A stretch of 64,000 nucleotides of DNA, taken from assembly GCA_030512295.1 (NCBI GenBank), contig JAULSR010000001.1, forward strand, positions 992,001 through 1,056,000, in the 5' to 3' direction. Shown in pieces: positions 23,046-35,051 of the stretch. The stretch comes from Bombardia bombarda (Eukaryota; Ascomycota; Sordariomycetes; Sordariales; Lasiosphaeriaceae). The first letter of the stretch is position 1. Every line of letters begins with the position of its first letter. A model generated the notes under the pieces. The model was not told the DNA's origin. It saw only the letters and a program-made list of their open reading frames with translations, and did not search any database. The position numbers were made by a program, and so were the translations under genes.

Positions 23046-23878
23046 CTCGAGGTTTGTTATTTTGTATTTTGGACAAACGAGAAAAGAATTGGTTCAATAA
23101 CCAGCGAGGTTGGATCAGTTAGTTCCGTGAAATTAATTTGTTGTATTTCCGATCTTGGCTGGATGTCGTGATGGGCTCACATGCCAATGACAGCTCAGGG
23201 CAGGTGCAATTGATATGAGGTGAGGTGTGATGCGAATAACAGAGCTTACTCGACACCCCGTCGTCGACGGTGGTTCAGCGGGTTCAGGGGACCAAAAACA
23301 GGGGTGCAAGGCTGTCCGACAGCGATTGAGCCTTGGAGAAACGGGCCCGTGGCCACGCGTGCGGCGGGCGCACCCAGGCACCAAGGTTCCATCTGGATGA
23401 TCTGATAGGGTTCGCCAAGGCCGTGGGGAAAACGATCTCGCAGATCATGGAAGGTTGGTTGCGTTTTTGAATGGCCCGACATGGTCCGTCCCGTTGTCTC
23501 CTTTGTGGCCGCGCGAAGCTCCTCTTTTTTCCCTCTGTCCTTCTTTGTCCGATTACATTGCTTCCTAATATTCCTATCTGTGCCTCCGCAGTTCCTGTCG
23601 AGTTCGATTTCCACCGTCAATGCCCTGTGTGCGCACGATTGACCGACGGCCAGCAAGAGCAAGTGCAAGCAAAAGCACACGAGCACGAGCACGCGCACAC
23701 GCACGCACGGGACCACCATAAACAGCTCTGCTGCTCTGCTGCTCAGCTGCTCAGCTGCTCAGCTGCAGACCTATCGAGCTTGACCTTGCTACACCCGATT
23801 TCCAAGCCACCAGCCGCCCACCACACCAACCGACGCTGGCGACTTTATGACGCCTGACGCGACACGGCTCCCCTCTCC
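23046..23878. other. Divergent promoter region with tandem CTCAGCTG array
   Basis: This 833-bp region separates the SDR and phosphatase genes. It contains a CA/CG-rich stretch at about 23675-23710 and a five-unit 8-bp repeat listed separately. No extra gene was recognised. Confidence 0.55.
23726..23765. repeat. 8-bp tandem repeat with three CAGCTG cores
   Basis: Five perfect-period units: CTCTGCTG twice, then CTCAGCTG three times. Each of the last three holds the palindrome CAGCTG, an E-box-type sequence. It lies 114-153 bp upstream of the phosphatase ATG, so it could be a simple repeat or a cluster of bHLH sites. Confidence 0.7.
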
Positions 23879-25995
23879 ATGATTCCACCCGGCCATGGCT
23901 CCAGCTGCGGCTGCGACTCCGAGCTCCTGTCCGACATTGCCCCGCCGCCTGCCATTGCGGTCAAGGACGAGGACGGCAATAATGTAGTGGACGCAGGATT
24001 GCAGAGTATACATCATTGTATGTTCAACCTACCAGTGTGTAGTGTGGGCGCCATCATCAATTGGCATTTTTTTTTGCTATTGGTGACGGGATAGGCTGAG
24101 TTGGCCGAGCTTCCGCTGTCACCGCGATCGACATGCCTTGTCTGCCCCTCCTCCCCCACAGCGGGCCCAGCTAAGCTACAGGTCGGCATGTCCTCATATT
24201 AACACCACCAAACAGACAGACGAGCGCTCCCAACATGGCGATATGCCCTCAGGCAACGTCTACTTCCGCTTGTGCGGTGGGAGACTCCCTACCTCGCCTA
24301 CCTCCAAACCAAGTTTCGCACGCCAGCTCTCGATAGCTACTTCGCCATTACGGCCAACCTTGGCACACACACCTTCTTTATGGTTGGCCTGCCCATTCTC
24401 TTCTGGTGCGGCTTCTCAGCCTTTGGCAAAGGGTATGTACGCGCCTAGATGGGGGGGGGGACCGATCTAAGCAGCAAATACAGGGGCTGACAGACACATC
24501 GCCACGAGCAGACTGGTCCACATTCTCGCACTAGGCGTCTTCTTCACCGGCTTCCTTAAAGACATGGTCTCGCTCCCGCGACCCCTCTCCCCGCCCCTGC
24601 AGCGCATCACCATGTCGGGCTCTGCCGCGCTCGAGTACGGCTTCCCGTCCACCCACTCAGCCAACGCTGTCTCTGTCACCGTCTACGCCATCCTCGTCCT
24701 GCACAGCGACAGCAATATCTTCTCGCCCACCATCACCGTAGCCCTCGAGGCCCTCGCCTACTTCTACGCCGCCTCCATCGTCTTTGGTCGTCTGTACTGC
24801 GGCATGCACGGCTTCCTGGACGTGATCGTGGGTAGCGTCATGGGCGCGGCCATCTCGCTGCTCGAGTTCTACTACTCGCCCCGCCTAGAGGACTACCTCC
24901 ACTCGAGCAGCTACCTCGCCCCGCTTACCATCGCGCTCGTCATAATTGTGCTCGTGCGCGTGCACCCGGAGCCGGCGGACGACTGCCCGTGCTTCGACGA
25001 CAGCGTCGCCTTCGCCGGCGTCATGATCGGGGTCGAGTGCGGCACCTGGCACCTGGCGCGCTCGCAGTGGAACTCGATCTACAACGGCGCCGATGCCACG
25101 TTTGACCTGTCGGCGCTCGGGTGGCCGGTTGCGACGGCGCGCGTCCTCGTCGGCGTGCTCATGATCTTTGCCTGGCGCGAGGTGGCGAAGCCGACGATGC
25201 TGCACTTCTTGCCGCACCTGTTCCGCGTCATCGAGACGCACGGCTACTCGCTGCCCCGGCGCTTCTTCGTGCCCGCGTCCGAGTACAAGGACGTGCCGCT
25301 GCACGTCAGGGACGACACGGTGCTGCCTAATGTCAGCGATTTCCCAAAGATGATGCGCAGTATTCGTGGGCCGGGCCGCGGTAGGTCCGTGAGCATCGGC
25401 CCGCAGAGCGCGGCCGACGCGTACGAGACGCTGGCGTACCGGGAGCGCAGGCGGCGCGAGAGCTTGGGGAGTGATGGCGCTAGTGTGCGCAGCAAAACGA
25501 GCCTGATGGGTCTGAGAGAGAAGGCTGGCGAGGCGGATGGGGAGGCTGCGGTGGGCGAGGATGTGGCGGGGAACTGCTCGCAGGCGTCGGGCGTGGGCGT
25601 GCACAGCGGACGGTTGGCTGATTATGAGCAGATGATGGGCCGGGGGACGGTTGTGGTGGATACGCCTACGTCGCGGTTGAGCCCTGAGAGGGATGGCGGG
25701 GGTGGTGGTTTGGAGGTGGTTGATGAGCCTGAAATTTATGTTGGGCAGCAGGATGAGCTGGGTGAGAGGGAGATGTTTTCTAAGCTGGTTAAGCCTAGAG
25801 TGAGGTATGATGTGGAGGTTGTGACGAAGTTGGTTGTTTATACAGGTATGTCTTCTTTGCTTCTTTCCGGGGGTTTGTGGAGTAATGGAGCTGACTGTTT
25901 ACTGACATTTTATCGCAGGCATTGGTGGGTTGGCGGTAGACCTGATTCCTATTATTTTTGAATTCATTGGGTTGGGAGCAGTGAGCGTCCAATAA
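23879..25995 (+). CDS. Sphingoid-base-1-phosphate phosphatase (Lcb3/Ysr3 type)
   Basis: ER membrane PAP2-family phosphatase that removes phosphate from sphingosine/phytosphingosine-1-phosphate and returns long-chain bases to ceramide synthesis. Exons are 23879-24017, 24216-24432, 24512-25845 and 25919-25995 (1767 nt, 588 aa). The three phosphatase signatures are present. C1 is KDMVSLPRP (K135 to P143). C2 is PSTHS (164-168), with Thr instead of the usual Gly, as in yeast Lcb3. C3 is R212...H218...D222 in GRLYCGMHGFLD. Several membrane segments flank these, including ITANLGTHTFFMVGLPILFW and LAPLTIALVIIVLV. A ~250-residue hydrophilic C-terminal region makes it longer than yeast Lcb3. Exon 4 adds GIGGLAVDLIPIIFEFIGLG, probably a last membrane segment. 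Confidence 0.92.
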
Positions 25996-27927
25996 TAGCG
26001 GGCGGTTTGGTTGGGTAGGCTGGCTTCTAGTTTATATAGTAGAGATGGCCTTGCTAATCAGGGTTTTCTTTCTGTACAACGTTTTTCACCTTCTTGTCAC
26101 ATCTATCTTTGTCGTCAACTATCTTAGTATTAATGACAGCACATGTTAATGATTATCATAGAGATTTAGAGAGGTTAGAATGAAGTAGGGGCATGTGGAG
26201 ATGATGTTGGTAGTGCATTTCTAGGCACGGCATTCAGCACAACCGTCCCTGGTTACGCGTCGATCCAGTCTACAGTGACACAATACAAATCAAGGGGCAC
26301 TGGGGAAAAATGCACCAAAAGAACCCTGCGTGGCGGTGCGTGCTGAGCAGCCAAGCGAGCTAAGAAAATCAAGGGATGGATCGATCTAAATCTACAGATA
26401 AAGCGGCTCGCCAGGTTCCCTTGCTTATGCCACTGGCGTAGTGCAGCTACTACATACCTTCCTACCACCACATGGAAGCAGGACCGAATAACAAACCAGT
26501 ATTTGTCGTTCCCGCAGAGGAGAAGGGAGGTGGGTCGTGGATGATTATTGGCTAGGCATTACAAACTTAGGTTAAGCAAACATTCGGTTTACTAACTATA
26601 GGTACTTATAAGACAGACAAACACATATATAATATATATAATGAAGAGAGGCTATGGGCTCTCATGCATGGCCAAGGTACCTACGTAACGTGCAAGGCTG
26701 GAAGGAGGGATGGCTGAAAGGTTGGTGGTAGGTGAGACAGCATATCGACCCAGACCGCCTCTGAGAATGAGAGCGGTTGCAGGTCTAGGTATCTCCTCGT
26801 GTAATTGAGACACAACGGCGCAAGCAACGGGAAGTGTCAAGACAACTTGGGGCTTTTTGTTTGCTTTATTAGGTATTTATAGATATCCAACACATGTCCC
26901 TATTGTATTTGATTGTAATTTCCTGTGATTGGGAATTTGAGATTATGTCCTGCAGATTTACTGTGGATGTCTTGCTAGAATTATATACTGGCGGGCGGGC
27001 CGCTGTCGTATGGAGCGATCGGAGTGTCATGCCAGGCACACACGCAACAGAGGAGCTCGACAAGATGCAGCTGCATGAACCACCAATCACCATGGCAAAG
27101 GCTGAGAAACTGGACCGTGATGTTTTGGAGGGGCAAGTGGATTTCGCCGGGCGGATGTGTCGAATGCAGCGAGAAAAGCTGTCGCCGGGGTTTAGCCGGC
27201 TTCCGAATTCAGTCACGTGTGGCGATTAACCCCCTCGAGACCAGGGTGGTCATAGTGCTCGTTTGAGTTTAGCTTTGACGCTAAGAGATTAACTATCTCA
27301 GGTAGCGATAGTTAGTGAAGCAGCGCCAGCCAGGGCCTCTCAGCTGCCTGAGCGCCGTCGCAACGACCCGAGGAGAGCTTGAATTCGCCGCCTCTGGAGC
27401 TTGACGCCAAGGGCACGTTTCACAGCTTCTTGGAATTCTAAACCAGGACGACAAAGTGACTGAACCAAAGCTTGAGCTTTCCCTACATCAAACTCTGTGT
27501 TCTTTACCAAACCCAGTCGTCGCAGTGCACTCAAAGGCAGGGCAGCAGACAGCAGGTCCGCTGTAGCCAGGAACCGTTTAGCGCTCTCAGCTTTTCCCCC
27601 TTTGGTGGTTAACCCGCTTTTTAATTGATCAGCCCAGATTCCTACCAGATCGACCCATTACCCACCGGGAAGCAGGCCAAAATTCCGTCTTCCCCCAACC
27701 CCCCGCCTGCTGTCCGAAACGTCGAACCTCCAAGTCTATCGAGCCTGGCCCTTGGACCTGCCATTTCGCGACTGCGCTCTGCAGCACTGCGAAAGCACCA
27801 GGCGCACCCTCGCCAATCAGCGGGACCCAAAGCCTGCACATTTACTTTTCGACCGATTACTTTCACACAGCTACCGAGTGTGTCGTCGTCATCGCGGAAA
27901 AATCGAACGCATGTAGCACCCGGGATC
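25996..27927. other. Long intergenic region upstream of the KDM4-type gene
   Basis: No conventional gene was recognised in 1.9 kb. On the minus strand a stop-free run of about 100 codons without any ATG spans roughly 27340-27660, ending at a TGA at 27340. Its predicted peptide looks helical and basic but was not recognised. The rest probably holds the phosphatase 3' end and the demethylase promoter and 5' UTR. Confidence 0.45.
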
Positions 27928-30900
27928 ATGTCCACTGATGCGATTGGCGCTGTTGCGCTGGAGGCAACCATCGTCATGGACGTCGACATCAACGCCGAGC
28001 AGGCCGCCTCGAACGACTCGACCGCTGCCTCGACCGTCGCCTCGACCGCCAAGCCCACAGGCCTGCACTCGCCCCCCGACAGCAACAATGCAATGACTTT
28101 CGATGGCAGCGACAGCGACTCGGAACTGAGCGACATCGACGACGTCGCCGACAAGCTGAATGGCACAATCAAGGGCGAGAGGCCCGCATCCCGACCTGCC
28201 TCCGCGCCCGCGCCCGAGCCCGAGCCTGAGCCCGAGTCAGCTGCCGCGCCGGCCGTCGAGGAGGACATAGGCGAGATTCTACCCGACCATTTCTCCGGCA
28301 CCGTTCCCGTTTTTAGGCCGACCGTGAAGCAATTCCAGGATTTTAAGCGCTTCGTAGGCCGACCTCCCCGCGCATTTCCCTTCGCGCCCCCTACTGACAA
28401 AAGAATATATAGATGGAGAAGATCGATCATTATGGCATGAAGTCAGGCATCGTGAAGATCATTCCTCCCCCTGAATGGAAGCAATCCTTGCCGGAATTGC
28501 ATGAACTGGTTAAACAAATTCGTGTGCGCGAACCTATCAAGCAAGATATCATGGGTTTCAATGGAACATACCGACAGGTCAACATCCTCCACCAGCGCTC
28601 CTACAACATGCCCCAGTGGAGACAGTTGTGTGACCAGAGCGAACACCAACCGCCCGCGCGTCGAGGAGAGCGCCGAGCGAATGCGGAGAAGCATAAACCT
28701 TCCACTCGAGCTACTCGTGCTGCGGCATCAGCTACCGCCGCGAAACAAACGTCAACCCCTGCTGCCAAAGGACGGAAAGGTAGGGTTACCCGAGGGGCGG
28801 CAAAGGCGGCAAAGGAAGAGGCCGCGCAACCCGAAGAGCGCCCAATGACGCCGATATCACCAGCAGCCGACGAAGAAAAGGTGGTAGATTCGGTTGAACA
28901 GGAGCCGGATGTGAAGGAGGAGGAGAGTGATGATGAAGACGACGTTCCGGTAGTGCGCCGGATGGGATTTGCAAGACAGTCGAAGCCTAAGACGCAATCG
29001 ACTTCAGCACGTCGGAAGTACATGCGACGCGAAGGATCTGCCATGATCGATGAGGCTGCATTCAAGGACTGGGACTACCATATGGACGTCTCGGATTACA
29101 CACCGGAGCGCTGCGAAGAGTTGGAGAGGATATACTGGAAGACGCTGACATATGCTCCTCCTTTGTACGGAGCCGATCTTCCTGGAACATTATTTGACGA
29201 ATCTACCGAGATATGGAACCTGAACAAGCTACCTAACCTGCTCGACGTACTGGGCACTAAAGTCCCCGGCGTCAACACCGCGTACCTATACCTCGGAATG
29301 TGGAAGGCTACTTTTGCCTGGCATCTGGAGGACGTTGATCTTTACAGCATCAACTACCTTCACTTTGGTGCGCCAAAGCAATGGTATAGCATTTCGCAGG
29401 CCGATGCCCGACGATTCGAGGCTGCTATGAAGAATATTTGGCCGACGGAAGCAAAGGCCTGCGACCAGTTCCTCCGACACAAAGCCTTTTTGATCTCCCC
29501 AGCACACCTTAAGCAGCATTACAACATTACGGTAAACAAATGCGTTTCTTATCCAGGCGAATTTGTTGTCACGTATCCCTATGGCTACCACTCAGGATAT
29601 AATCTGGGATACAACTGTGCCGAGGCCGTCAACTTTGCCTTGGACAGTTGGCTCCCGATGGGAAAGATTGCCAAGAAATGCCAATGCGCCGAGGCGCAAG
29701 ACAGTGTATGGGTGGATGTTTACGAGATTGAGCGCAAACTCCGGGGAGAGTCGACAGAGTATGAAGAAACCGAAGATGAAGAGGAAGACGAGGACGACAT
29801 TGACCAAGAGACCGGACTTCCGAGCCCCCCGTCAAGCCATACCGTCAGAGTCAAAGCTGCAGGCCGAAAGCGCAAGCGTCCGAACGAGAAGGAGGCCAAG
29901 GTCAAAACAAAGAAGATTCGCTTGCGTCTCAAACAGAACGTTGAGCCGCCCTGCTGTCTTTGCCCCAATGACATTCCTGGGGCAGAGATTATGGATACGG
30001 ACGATGGTCGCAAAGCTCATCGGATGTGTGCTCTCTACCTCCCAGAGACATACATTGAATCTGTGGACGACGTGGAGATAATAGCCAACGTCGCAGGTAT
30101 TGACAAGGCCCGACTGGAGTTGAAATGCCTGTATTGCCGCTCCAAGAAGGGCGCCTGTTTCCAGTGCTCGCAGAAGAAGTGCCCGAGGTCATATCACGCC
30201 ACGTGTGCTGCGGCGGCTGGTGTGTTCGTGGAGGAAGCTGAAGTGCCAGTCATTGGCGAAGACGGGACTGAATACAAGGAACAAGCCTTCGAGTTCAGCT
30301 GCCGCTTTCACAGGACGAAGCGAGATAGAAAACACGATGGAGAGAACTTGGGAGATAACCCTCAAATCCGTGAGGCTGCGCTGGCGCTCAAGAAGAACGC
30401 CATCTGCCAGCTGCAGTACTTCCGGGGAGAAATATTCGCTGGTGTGGTGGTGGAGAATCGCCCTGATGAGGAAATGCTACTTCTTGACATCATTCCCAAC
30501 GGGTATGTTGTTCGGGATGGAAGATTCAGACAAAAGCTAACCATTCGTAGTGATCGTGTTGAAGTCGAGTGGAAATGGTTGCTGCTGCCTGACCCGGCAG
30601 ACCTGCGCCTTCCCAAGGCGTCGGCAAACGCGATACCGATGCCAACGTCAAGAAAGGCGAAGCAAGAGATCAATGCCAAGCGGCCGGTGGATGAGCTTCC
30701 AAGAAAGCATGATGAATTTGCTGCGGGATTTGTTTGGGCCGAGTTCCACTCAGGCGAGCCGGCGGCAAACCGTGAGCAGGTCAAGATTGACTTTGCCAAA
30801 GATAACCAAATCTGGCACTATCTTGGAAAGACATCAACGGAAGCAAGGGCGCAGTACACGGAGAGTCCATCGAAGCCGCAACATAATCTCAAGAGCAACT

Positions 30901-33265
30901 TCTTGGACTCTATACCAAAGCCCATTACTGCCGTTCCGATCCCTCTTCCGCCTCAAGCGAGGCGATCATTTTCGGCGACGCATCCCTCCCAAACATCCGT
31001 ACCTCCGCCCTCGACGACTGCGGGTCTCTCTCAGGCCACACAACCAGTGCAGCCCAAACAGTCGAGGCCATACACCTACAAGCCAAGGAAGTCGGCAGAG
31101 CTCAACTTCATTGCTCAGTATACTTCGCAGTCGTTTATGCCTAAGGCCTCTCCTTCTGTACCGCCTTCCCCCGTTTCATATCATCAACACCAACAGCCAC
31201 CGCAGCGGCCGCAACCGGGTTACTATTCACCCTATCAACAGCAAGGGTTCCAACAGCAGTCGGCCATGCAACCCCCACAACAATATGTGCAGCCGCAACA
31301 GTACATGCAGCCACAGCAGTATATACAGCCGCAGCAGTACATTCAGCCGCAGCAGTATATGCAGCCGCAGCAGCCTGTACAGCATCATCAATTTGTGCAA
31401 CCGCGGCCGCACATACAGCAACACCCCCATGTTCAGCAGCACCAGCAGGTCCAGCAGCATCTCCAGCAGCAGCATGTTCAGCCGCGGCAACTCGTACGGC
31501 AGCCGCAATTTGTACAGCAGCCACCACAGTCAAAGCAGCAGCCTCAACCCCAACCACAGCAGCAGCCGCAGCAGCCGCAGCCGCCGCAGCCACAGCCTCG
31601 GCAGCAATCTACCCTCCAAGTCAAACAGTACCAGCCCTTTGGCAAACATGCTCGTCAAAAGAGCTCGACGCAGCCGCCGCATCATTCATCGGATCGTTTC
31701 GCGCCTGTCGGAGGTAGTAATGGATTCCCGCAGCTTCCTGGCTTGACGTGGCCCCCTGCTCACATGAAATCAGGCCATTATAATCAGCCTCAACCAGGAG
31801 TCTGGTCACCATCGACGGGCGTGGCTACTCCAACGCCGATGACGTCGTCGGCTCTCAAGCCGGCGTCGAGTTTGGCTCACACGAGAGCTGGTGCTGCTGA
31901 AGTGCAGCCACAGATTAGCGCGTACCAAAAGTACAGCTTCTTTCAGGTCCACCACAACAGGTAAGCAACTTGACGTTTTTTTTTTTTTTTTTTTGATATT
32001 GAGGGGATACTAAGTAAAAACAGGGACTCGTCCAGATATCGCACGCCGTACGGCCCATGGGGAGGCTTTACAAACGGATATGAGGGCAATCTCCGAGCGT
32101 TCCTGATTAAGGCTCAGCACGCACTCTCCGGTAGCAAGAAAAGCAAGGGGCTAATCAAGGGCATTCCGCCTTCGCTTTTGCAGCCTTTGCAACCGCGGGT
32201 CGATGCCACTTCGCCAAAGGAAATCGTCAGCACGCCCCATTCCGGGTACGGCTCCCCGTACAGTCAGATCTCACCTCGTCTGGGGGCATCCAGTCCCCAC
32301 TCCCAGTTCTCGTTTGCCCACTCAGCAACAGCGGCGGAGCTGAGTACGACACCAACCTCTACCACATTCCAACACCAACACTTCAGCCCATCGTCGCCGG
32401 GGGGTTGTCATGGGAGTGGGAAATTAGACAGCCTGCACCAGCACCCTTACATCCTGCAATACGTCCACAGTATGGTGGGTCGTGGCAACAGACCCCCGAA
32501 AGCCAGCCAGCGCAGGCCCAATTCAGTCAAAATTCGTGGGCAACGAGCCCGCAGCTGCAGCCGTCTACTCCAGCACCGCCACAACCACCGCCACCACCGA
32601 CCCATACCCCGTCACAGGCTCCCGTGATAAAGACGCCATCCTTTGCGAAACAAAGTCACAGTCCCATCCCATTACCGCCATATGTAAAGCAAGCGAGCAA
32701 TTCATCCATGTTGAATGGTCCAAAACCTTCACCATTGGGTCGTCCTCCACAACAAGCTACCTCTAGCCCTACCTCCAATCCCACTTCAAACCCTGGGGTC
32801 ACGAGCACACCGGCTCCTTCTCCACAGATCCATCATCAGCTACCCCAACATGCCCCTCCCCTGACGACCGTCACTACAAACCAATCGCGGCCAAATGATA
32901 AGGCGATAGCACCAGGGCTGCCTCAACACACGAAGCAATTCGTGGATGAATCGCAAGCACAGAGCCCATGGGCATCATCATCAGGGCCAGGTGATGGAGC
33001 AAATCACATATTAACGCATGCATTTACGCCCCAAGGTGCTCCAGATGCAGCGCCCCTGCAGCAACCAGGATACTATGTGACGCCGGCTCAAATGATGCAG
33101 CCCACGGTGCAGGAAAACCTGTCCTCGGATGCTTATGGTGCGCCGGCGCTACCCCAGGCGGCTGATCTCCCGGCTCTTCCCGCGGACAAGCAGGCCCTGG
33201 TAGAGAAGATGATGCTGCATCTGAAGCAGGCGAGTGAGCGGGCAAAAACGCCAACACCGACTTAG
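27928..33265 (+). CDS. JmjN-JmjC-ePHD histone demethylase (KDM4/JHDM3 type)
   Basis: Predicted nuclear Fe(II)/2-oxoglutarate-dependent demethylase of methylated H3K9/H3K36. Exons are 27928-28353, 28413-31960 and 32024-33265. Exon 1 joins at FQDFKRF to MEKIDHYG...GIVKIIPPPEW, completing JmjN; that 59-nt intron separates the domain halves. The JmjC iron ligands are H446 and E448 (in WHLEDVD) and H535 (in GYHSGYN). An extended PHD finger begins near residue 655 (CCLCPND, CLYCRSKKG, CFQCSQKKCPRSYHATC). The tail is very long and Gln/Pro-rich, with repeated QPQQY units. Intron 2 starts with an 18-T run. In exon 3 the frame opened by splicing stops at 32627, whereas coding character continues in another frame to 33265; adding one G to the G6 run at 32399-32404 would join them (about 1738 aa). 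As sequenced the product is 1525 aa. Sequencing error, mutation or an unrecognised intron are all possible. Confidence 0.85.
31262..31620. repeat. CAG/CAA-rich coding repeat (poly-Gln tail)
   Basis: Imperfect tandem units encode QPQQYMQ/QPQQYIQ and then QQ/QP-rich sequence in the demethylase tail. They use CAG, CAA and CCG codons irregularly. Such tracts tend to vary in length between strains. Confidence 0.8.
31978..31994. repeat. Poly(T) tract in intron 2 of the KDM4-type gene
   Basis: A run of about 17-18 T residues lies just after the GTAAGC donor, within the 63-nt intron. It is a likely length-variable homopolymer. Confidence 0.8.
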
Positions 33266-34475
33266 GGATCTGGGAGGTTTAGTAATGATATGAGAGTTTT
33301 CTCGAAACGATTTTTGGACGGCGGCACGACTTGCTTCGGATGCGGCGTTTTTCTTTGTGCATGGTTTTGGACGGGGGGTGGAATGGGTATATATGTTATG
33401 GTTGGGGATGGCGGTAAAGCCATAGCCGATGGGCGGGCAGCTCCTCATTTTTCTAGTTAGCTACCTTAGGCTAGGTTCTTCTTTTTTGCTCTTCCGCAGG
33501 TTTGTATCACTAGCAGTGGTTTCTCTCCGCGGGTTTCATTTGCATGGTTGGGGAAAGGTTTTTCAATGCGCCGATGCAATGCAATGCAATGCATTCGATT
33601 GTTGGGCTGCCGTTGGGGTTGGATGACGGTAGCTGTAAATATTGCGGTGAGCTACTGCCACTTTGGTACCTTACATTGGCATTACTATAGATTCTATTAG
33701 AATTGGAACTGGGTCATGAGGAAAAAAGCCCAGATATCTACTTAAATAGCACGTTTTATGCATTCAATTCGGCTGAGACAGTGAGCACACACAGTCAGTA
33801 GCGGCGAGTTATAATACAGAATAGAAAAGAAAGTCTCGTATTCCAGGCCTCTTCCATGTCTCTTCCAAGGCATAGCGCCAGGCAAGGCATGGGCCGGGCA
33901 GGGATGATGTCGGCATCGGGCGATCAGGGTTTTATTCTATTTGTTCTTGCTTTCCCTTTGTCGCCTTTGTCGTGTCGCGTGGGTGGGCTCGGCGGGCTGG
34001 TGGGGAGCGCGGATCGTCGAGAGGGGGGACAGCCCTGCAGGAAATGGCGGCAGGCTGTGACGTCAATCATGACATGGCTGGCAAACGGGCCGGTGCCGAT
34101 TCAATCGCGGTTCCAGATTTCCCTGCTTTCTTGCATTTCGGGGGAAGGAAGAAACAGGGACTTTTTTTCATGGTATGTTTCTTATTGTGTCATAATATAT
34201 GGCGTTGCAATAGATATAAACGCGTGGACCCCTACTTTTTTTTCTTTTTGGTCTTCTTCTTGTTCTTGTTCTTTTCTTGTCAATTGTACTACTATTCCCA
34301 CCGTTGCATTCATTCTGCCTACCCCCTGCCTTAGACCCAACCATATATATAAACGACGCGTGTTTTACAGTTGTTAGTGAACTAGCGGCTGTTTGCATAC
34401 AAAATCTTGACACACATACACACTTATAAGACAACAAGAACCAAAAAAAAAAAAAAAGGGTTCCCATCGCCACCC
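33266..34475. other. Intergenic, demethylase 3' end to NTF2-like gene
   Basis: No gene was recognised. A short GCAAT/ATGCA repeat lies at about 33570-33592, and a run of about 15 A residues at 34443-34457 sits some 20 bp before the next ATG. Confidence 0.5.
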
Positions 34476-35051
34476 ATGCCCACCGTCCTCGGCCTCACCA
34501 ACGACTCCAAGAGCAAGTCACCCAAGCCAGCCATGAACAACATCTCCAAGCCGGGCACGTCCAACAACCGGCTCGGCGGCGGCGCGTCGGGCGGCAGCGC
34601 CAAGACGGACAAGAACGGCGAGCGCCTCAACACCATCAGCAAGCGCAACCACGCGGCCGCCAAGGAGGTCGAGACGCTGCTCTGGCGCGCCCTGTGCGAC
34701 GACCCGGAGCAGACCAAAGAGTACCTGGCCGAGGACTGCATCATGATCAACCCGTTGTTTAATGATGGGTCGTCGGAGCCCATGGGCCGCGAGACAGAGC
34801 CGTCGATCGAGGAGGCGCTCGAGAACGCGGAGCCGTGGGCAGCGTTCAAGTTTCATAGCGACCCGTTTGTGGTGGAGATTGATCTGATGGCGGTGGCGAC
34901 GGTGTACAAGATGAGCTTGTTTAGGCAGAGCGGGAAGAAGGATGGCGGGATGAGGGAGATTGTGGTGACGGTTAGCAGTGCGTGGAAGCAGACTGCGGGG
35001 GCGGATTGGTTGCTGTGTGCGCAGCATGTGGCGTATGCGGATGATGATTGA
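34476..35051 (+). CDS. NTF2-like / DUF4440-type protein
   Basis: Single-exon ORF of 191 aa. The first ~45 residues are low-complexity (Ser, Gly, Lys, Asn). The folded part starts at about NTISKRNHAAAKEVETLLWRAL and has the look of the NTF2-like superfamily: a helix pair, then LAEDCIMINP, FHSDPFVVEIDLMAVATVYKM and VVTVSSAWKQTAGADWLLCAQHVAYADD. The closing strand pattern (S-x-W-x3-...-W-x-L-x2-x-Q-H) is typical of DUF4440/SnoaL-like folds. The function is unknown; members include enzymes and binding modules. ATG 34476 is the first ATG in this frame. It is a lone gene, same strand as the demethylase. Confidence 0.75.
   Translation: MPTVLGLTNDSKSKSPKPAMNNISKPGTSNNRLGGGASGGSAKTDKNGERLNTISKRNHAAAKEVETLLWRALCDDPEQTKEYLAEDCIMINPLFNDGSSEPMGRETEPSIEEALENAEPWAAFKFHSDPFVVEIDLMAVATVYKMSLFRQSGKKDGGMREIVVTVSSAWKQTAGADWLLCAQHVAYADDD

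Noticed and set aside
31141..31593. Long Ala/Val-rich antisense and Ser-rich alternate frames in the demethylase tail
   Set aside because: These are shadow frames of the CAG/CAA-rich repeat; repetitive DNA opens all frames.
30550..31746. 398-codon alternate plus-strand frame inside the demethylase gene
   Set aside because: It is a +1 shadow of the JmjC/ePHD gene. Its Arg/Ser-rich content has no domain, while the main frame holds intact catalytic motifs upstream.
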